From assembly GCA_023705945.1 (NCBI GenBank), contig BPTM01000200.1, positions 1 to 42,804 of the forward strand: a stretch of DNA of 42,804 nucleotides, in the 5' to 3' direction. The number at the start of each line of letters is the position of its first letter. Position 1 is the first letter of the stretch. The stretch comes from Candidatus Heimdallarchaeota archaeon. GTDB lineage: Archaea > Asgardarchaeota > Heimdallarchaeia > Heimdallarchaeales > Heimdallarchaeaceae. A program made the position numbers and the translations under genes. Positions 41,738 to 42,804 of the stretch are shown piece by piece. The notes below the pieces were generated by a model, which saw only the letters and a list, made by a program, of their open reading frames with translations, searched no databases and was not told the DNA's origin.

Positions 41738-42804
41738 TTAGATTTGCTTAAATTCTATAACACGGAGATTGGTTGGTTTTTTAGTGATTTCACCTTTTCG
41801 AGCACCAATTACCATTTTTATTCCTTTAGCATGTGATTTTTCAAGTAGCCTCTGGGTAATAACACCGTCTATTATTATTACATGGGCTTGTTCTATACCA
41901 TCTAATTTTGAATAAATTTCACTTGCAGAGCTTCGTAATATTTCTTTTTCAGCTTCATCATACACAATGGCTTCAAGCTTTGTTTTTACGTTTGTAACAG
42001 AAGATGATAAGTATTCAGGCAACTGAACTTTTCTTATTTCTCTCTGTGGTGGTCTTCCACGGGGTCTTCCAGAAGGTGGTCTTGAAAATGATCTGCTAGA
42101 GGAGGATCTGCTAGAGGAGGATCTGCTAGAGGAGGATCTGCTAGGAGGGCGACCTGAAGTTCTACTTGGTGGTCGTCCTGGAGATTTTCTAGGTTCAGTT
42201 GTTGGTTTTTTAGTAACCGCACCATCACGAGGAGTTCTTTCTTTCGCAGGTTGTTTTATAGGAGTTTTTGGTTTAACAGCAGTTCTTTTTGTTACTGAGG
42301 AAGTTTTCGAAGCAACTGTTTTCACAGTTTTTTCAGTTCTTGAAGAAAGCCTAGGTTTTAGTTTCTTCTCAGATTCCTTCTTATGTCTGAGAATTCTTCT
42401 TTTCCTTTTATCTTCAAGTTTATCTTTTTCAAGAAATTCTTTTACTGTTTTCCCTTCATCTTCTCCTGTCAAGAAAATCGTTTTTTCTAATGATACAGAA
42501 TCATTAAGGGCTTTGTTTATTTGATCTTTGTTTAAGTCTTCTACTTCTTTTCCTTTAGGAGCACGCGCAACATACTGAACATGTGCAACTTGAAGAAGTT
42601 CTTTAAGAATCAAATCACCACCCCTATCCCCATCAAGAAAAGCTGTTACAGTTTTTTTCTTAATCAAATCAATCAATTTGGGGGGGACACTGGTTCCATT
42701 CACCGCAATGGTGTTATCAATACCATATTTCAGTAGATTAACAACATCAGCTCTTCCTTCTACCAGAATTGTTTTCTTTTGTCTTTCAAATCCAGGTCCT
42801 GCAG
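41738..42804 (-). CDS. dnaG: archaeal DnaG primase/exosome subunit, partial (5' end beyond window), with AT-hook-like linker
   Basis: The reading frame is open to the window edge. The Toprim domain shows TILVEGRADVVNLLKYGID, AVNGTSVPP and TAFLDGDRGGDLILKELL, with catalytic Glu and DxD, then YVARAPKGKEVEDL, all typical of archaeal DnaG. An exceptionally long basic linker (about 110 residues, rich in Lys, Thr, Pro, Arg and Ser) follows. It holds GRPPSR and PRGRPP, which resemble AT-hooks, and three RSSSS units. The C-terminal domain (about the last 100 residues, VQLPEYLSSSV onward) is the exosome-binding part conserved in archaeal DnaG. An apparent GTG start at 42703 is internal. Archaeal DnaG is found in the RNA exosome and also has primase activity. 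Confidence 0.95.
   Translation of the reverse strand, partial: AGPGFERQKKTILVEGRADVVNLLKYGIDNTIAVNGTSVPPKLIDLIKKKTVTAFLDGDRGGDLILKELLQVAHVQYVARAPKGKEVEDLNKDQINKALNDSVSLEKTIFLTGEDEGKTVKEFLEKDKLEDKRKRRILRHKKESEKKLKPRLSSRTEKTVKTVASKTSSVTKRTAVKPKTPIKQPAKERTPRDGAVTKKPTTEPRKSPGRPPSRTSGRPPSRSSSSRSSSSRSSSSRSFSRPPSGRPRGRPPQREIRKVQLPEYLSSSVTNVKTKLEAIVYDEAEKEILRSSASEIYSKLDGIEQAHVIIIDGVITQRLLEKSHAKGIKMVIGARKGEITKKPTNLRVIEFKQI
42090..42148 (-). repeat. 15-bp tandem repeat in the dnaG linker
   Basis: Three perfect 15-bp units (gatctgctagaggag on the plus strand) plus a divergent fourth. They code for the RSSSS units on the minus strand. Length is a multiple of three, so copy number can change without a frameshift. 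Confidence 0.85.

Noticed and set aside
42090-42148. Tandem repeat considered as a CRISPR array
   Set aside because: The units are 15 bp, contiguous and in frame, with no spacers.
42034-42228. Minus-strand ORF with repeated ADPPL units
   Set aside because: It is another frame of the 15-bp repeat in the dnaG linker.

Overview
The window is AT-rich chromosomal DNA of an archaeon. Archaeal markers are tRNA genes with bulge-helix-bulge introns, both archaeosine enzymes (ArcS and RaSEA), CTP-dependent riboflavin kinase and archaeal FAD synthetase, geranylgeranyl reductase, aEF-1beta, Trm5, archaeal TyrRS and archaeal DnaG primase. A roadblock/LC7 protein, a protein that looks like two tandem longin domains, a further roadblock-like protein, a C2-like protein and many coiled-coil proteins point to an Asgard archaeon, possibly Heimdallarchaeia. 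That placement is inference from gene content.

Layout. 1-1146 is the 3' part of an unrecognised gene. 1230-1338 is tRNA-Lys(CTT) with a 32-nt intron in the D arm. Its last 32 nt recur exactly at 7311-7342, so 1.3-7.3 kb looks like an element integrated at this tRNA gene. It carries an unknown 433-aa protein, an exported subtilisin-like protease with a calcium-binding repeat stalk, and a membrane-anchored parallel beta-helix protein. The last two share a 29-nt upstream motif. 7.4-13.5 kb holds the double-longin protein, Trm5, DUF371, and a run of coiled-coil, roadblock and coiled-coil genes. 13.7-20.7 kb is metabolic: cis-prenyltransferase, a GPN GTPase/CinA-like/prenyl synthase operon, translin, glycerate kinase, and a ribK-ribL operon for FMN and FAD. 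20.8-25 kb has an isochorismatase-fold protein without its cysteine, tRNA-Lys(TTT), a membrane protein followed by a gene remnant, an M29-type peptidase and a SIS protein. 25-28 kb is arcS-raSEA, with raSEA interrupted by one in-frame TAA. 28-36.2 kb has a roadblock-like protein, a GAF-GAF-PAS histidine kinase with a degenerate ATPase domain, aEF-1beta with its zinc ribbon partner, several unknowns and geranylgeranyl reductase.

36.4-39.0 kb is the least familiar module. Four co-directional genes encode two small coiled-coil or amphipathic proteins, a 473-aa coiled-coil protein ending in an ArsR-like winged helix, and an unknown 224-aa protein. Their promoter is flanked by two copies of a TTACA-N6-TGTAA dyad spaced 62 bp apart, which suggests autoregulation. 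39.1-42.8 kb, all on the minus strand, reads dnaG (cut by the window edge, with a Ser/Arg/Pro linker containing AT-hook-like motifs), tyrS, a GC-richer region that may be a structured RNA, tRNA-Val(CAC), and an orphan cytosine-C5 methyltransferase.

No rRNA, CRISPR array, insertion sequence or recognisable integrase gene was seen. Many starts fit a Shine-Dalgarno of GGTGA/GTGAT/GGAG placed 4-7 nt before ATG. In several genes a GTG inside that Shine-Dalgarno mimics an earlier start, and starts were chosen accordingly.
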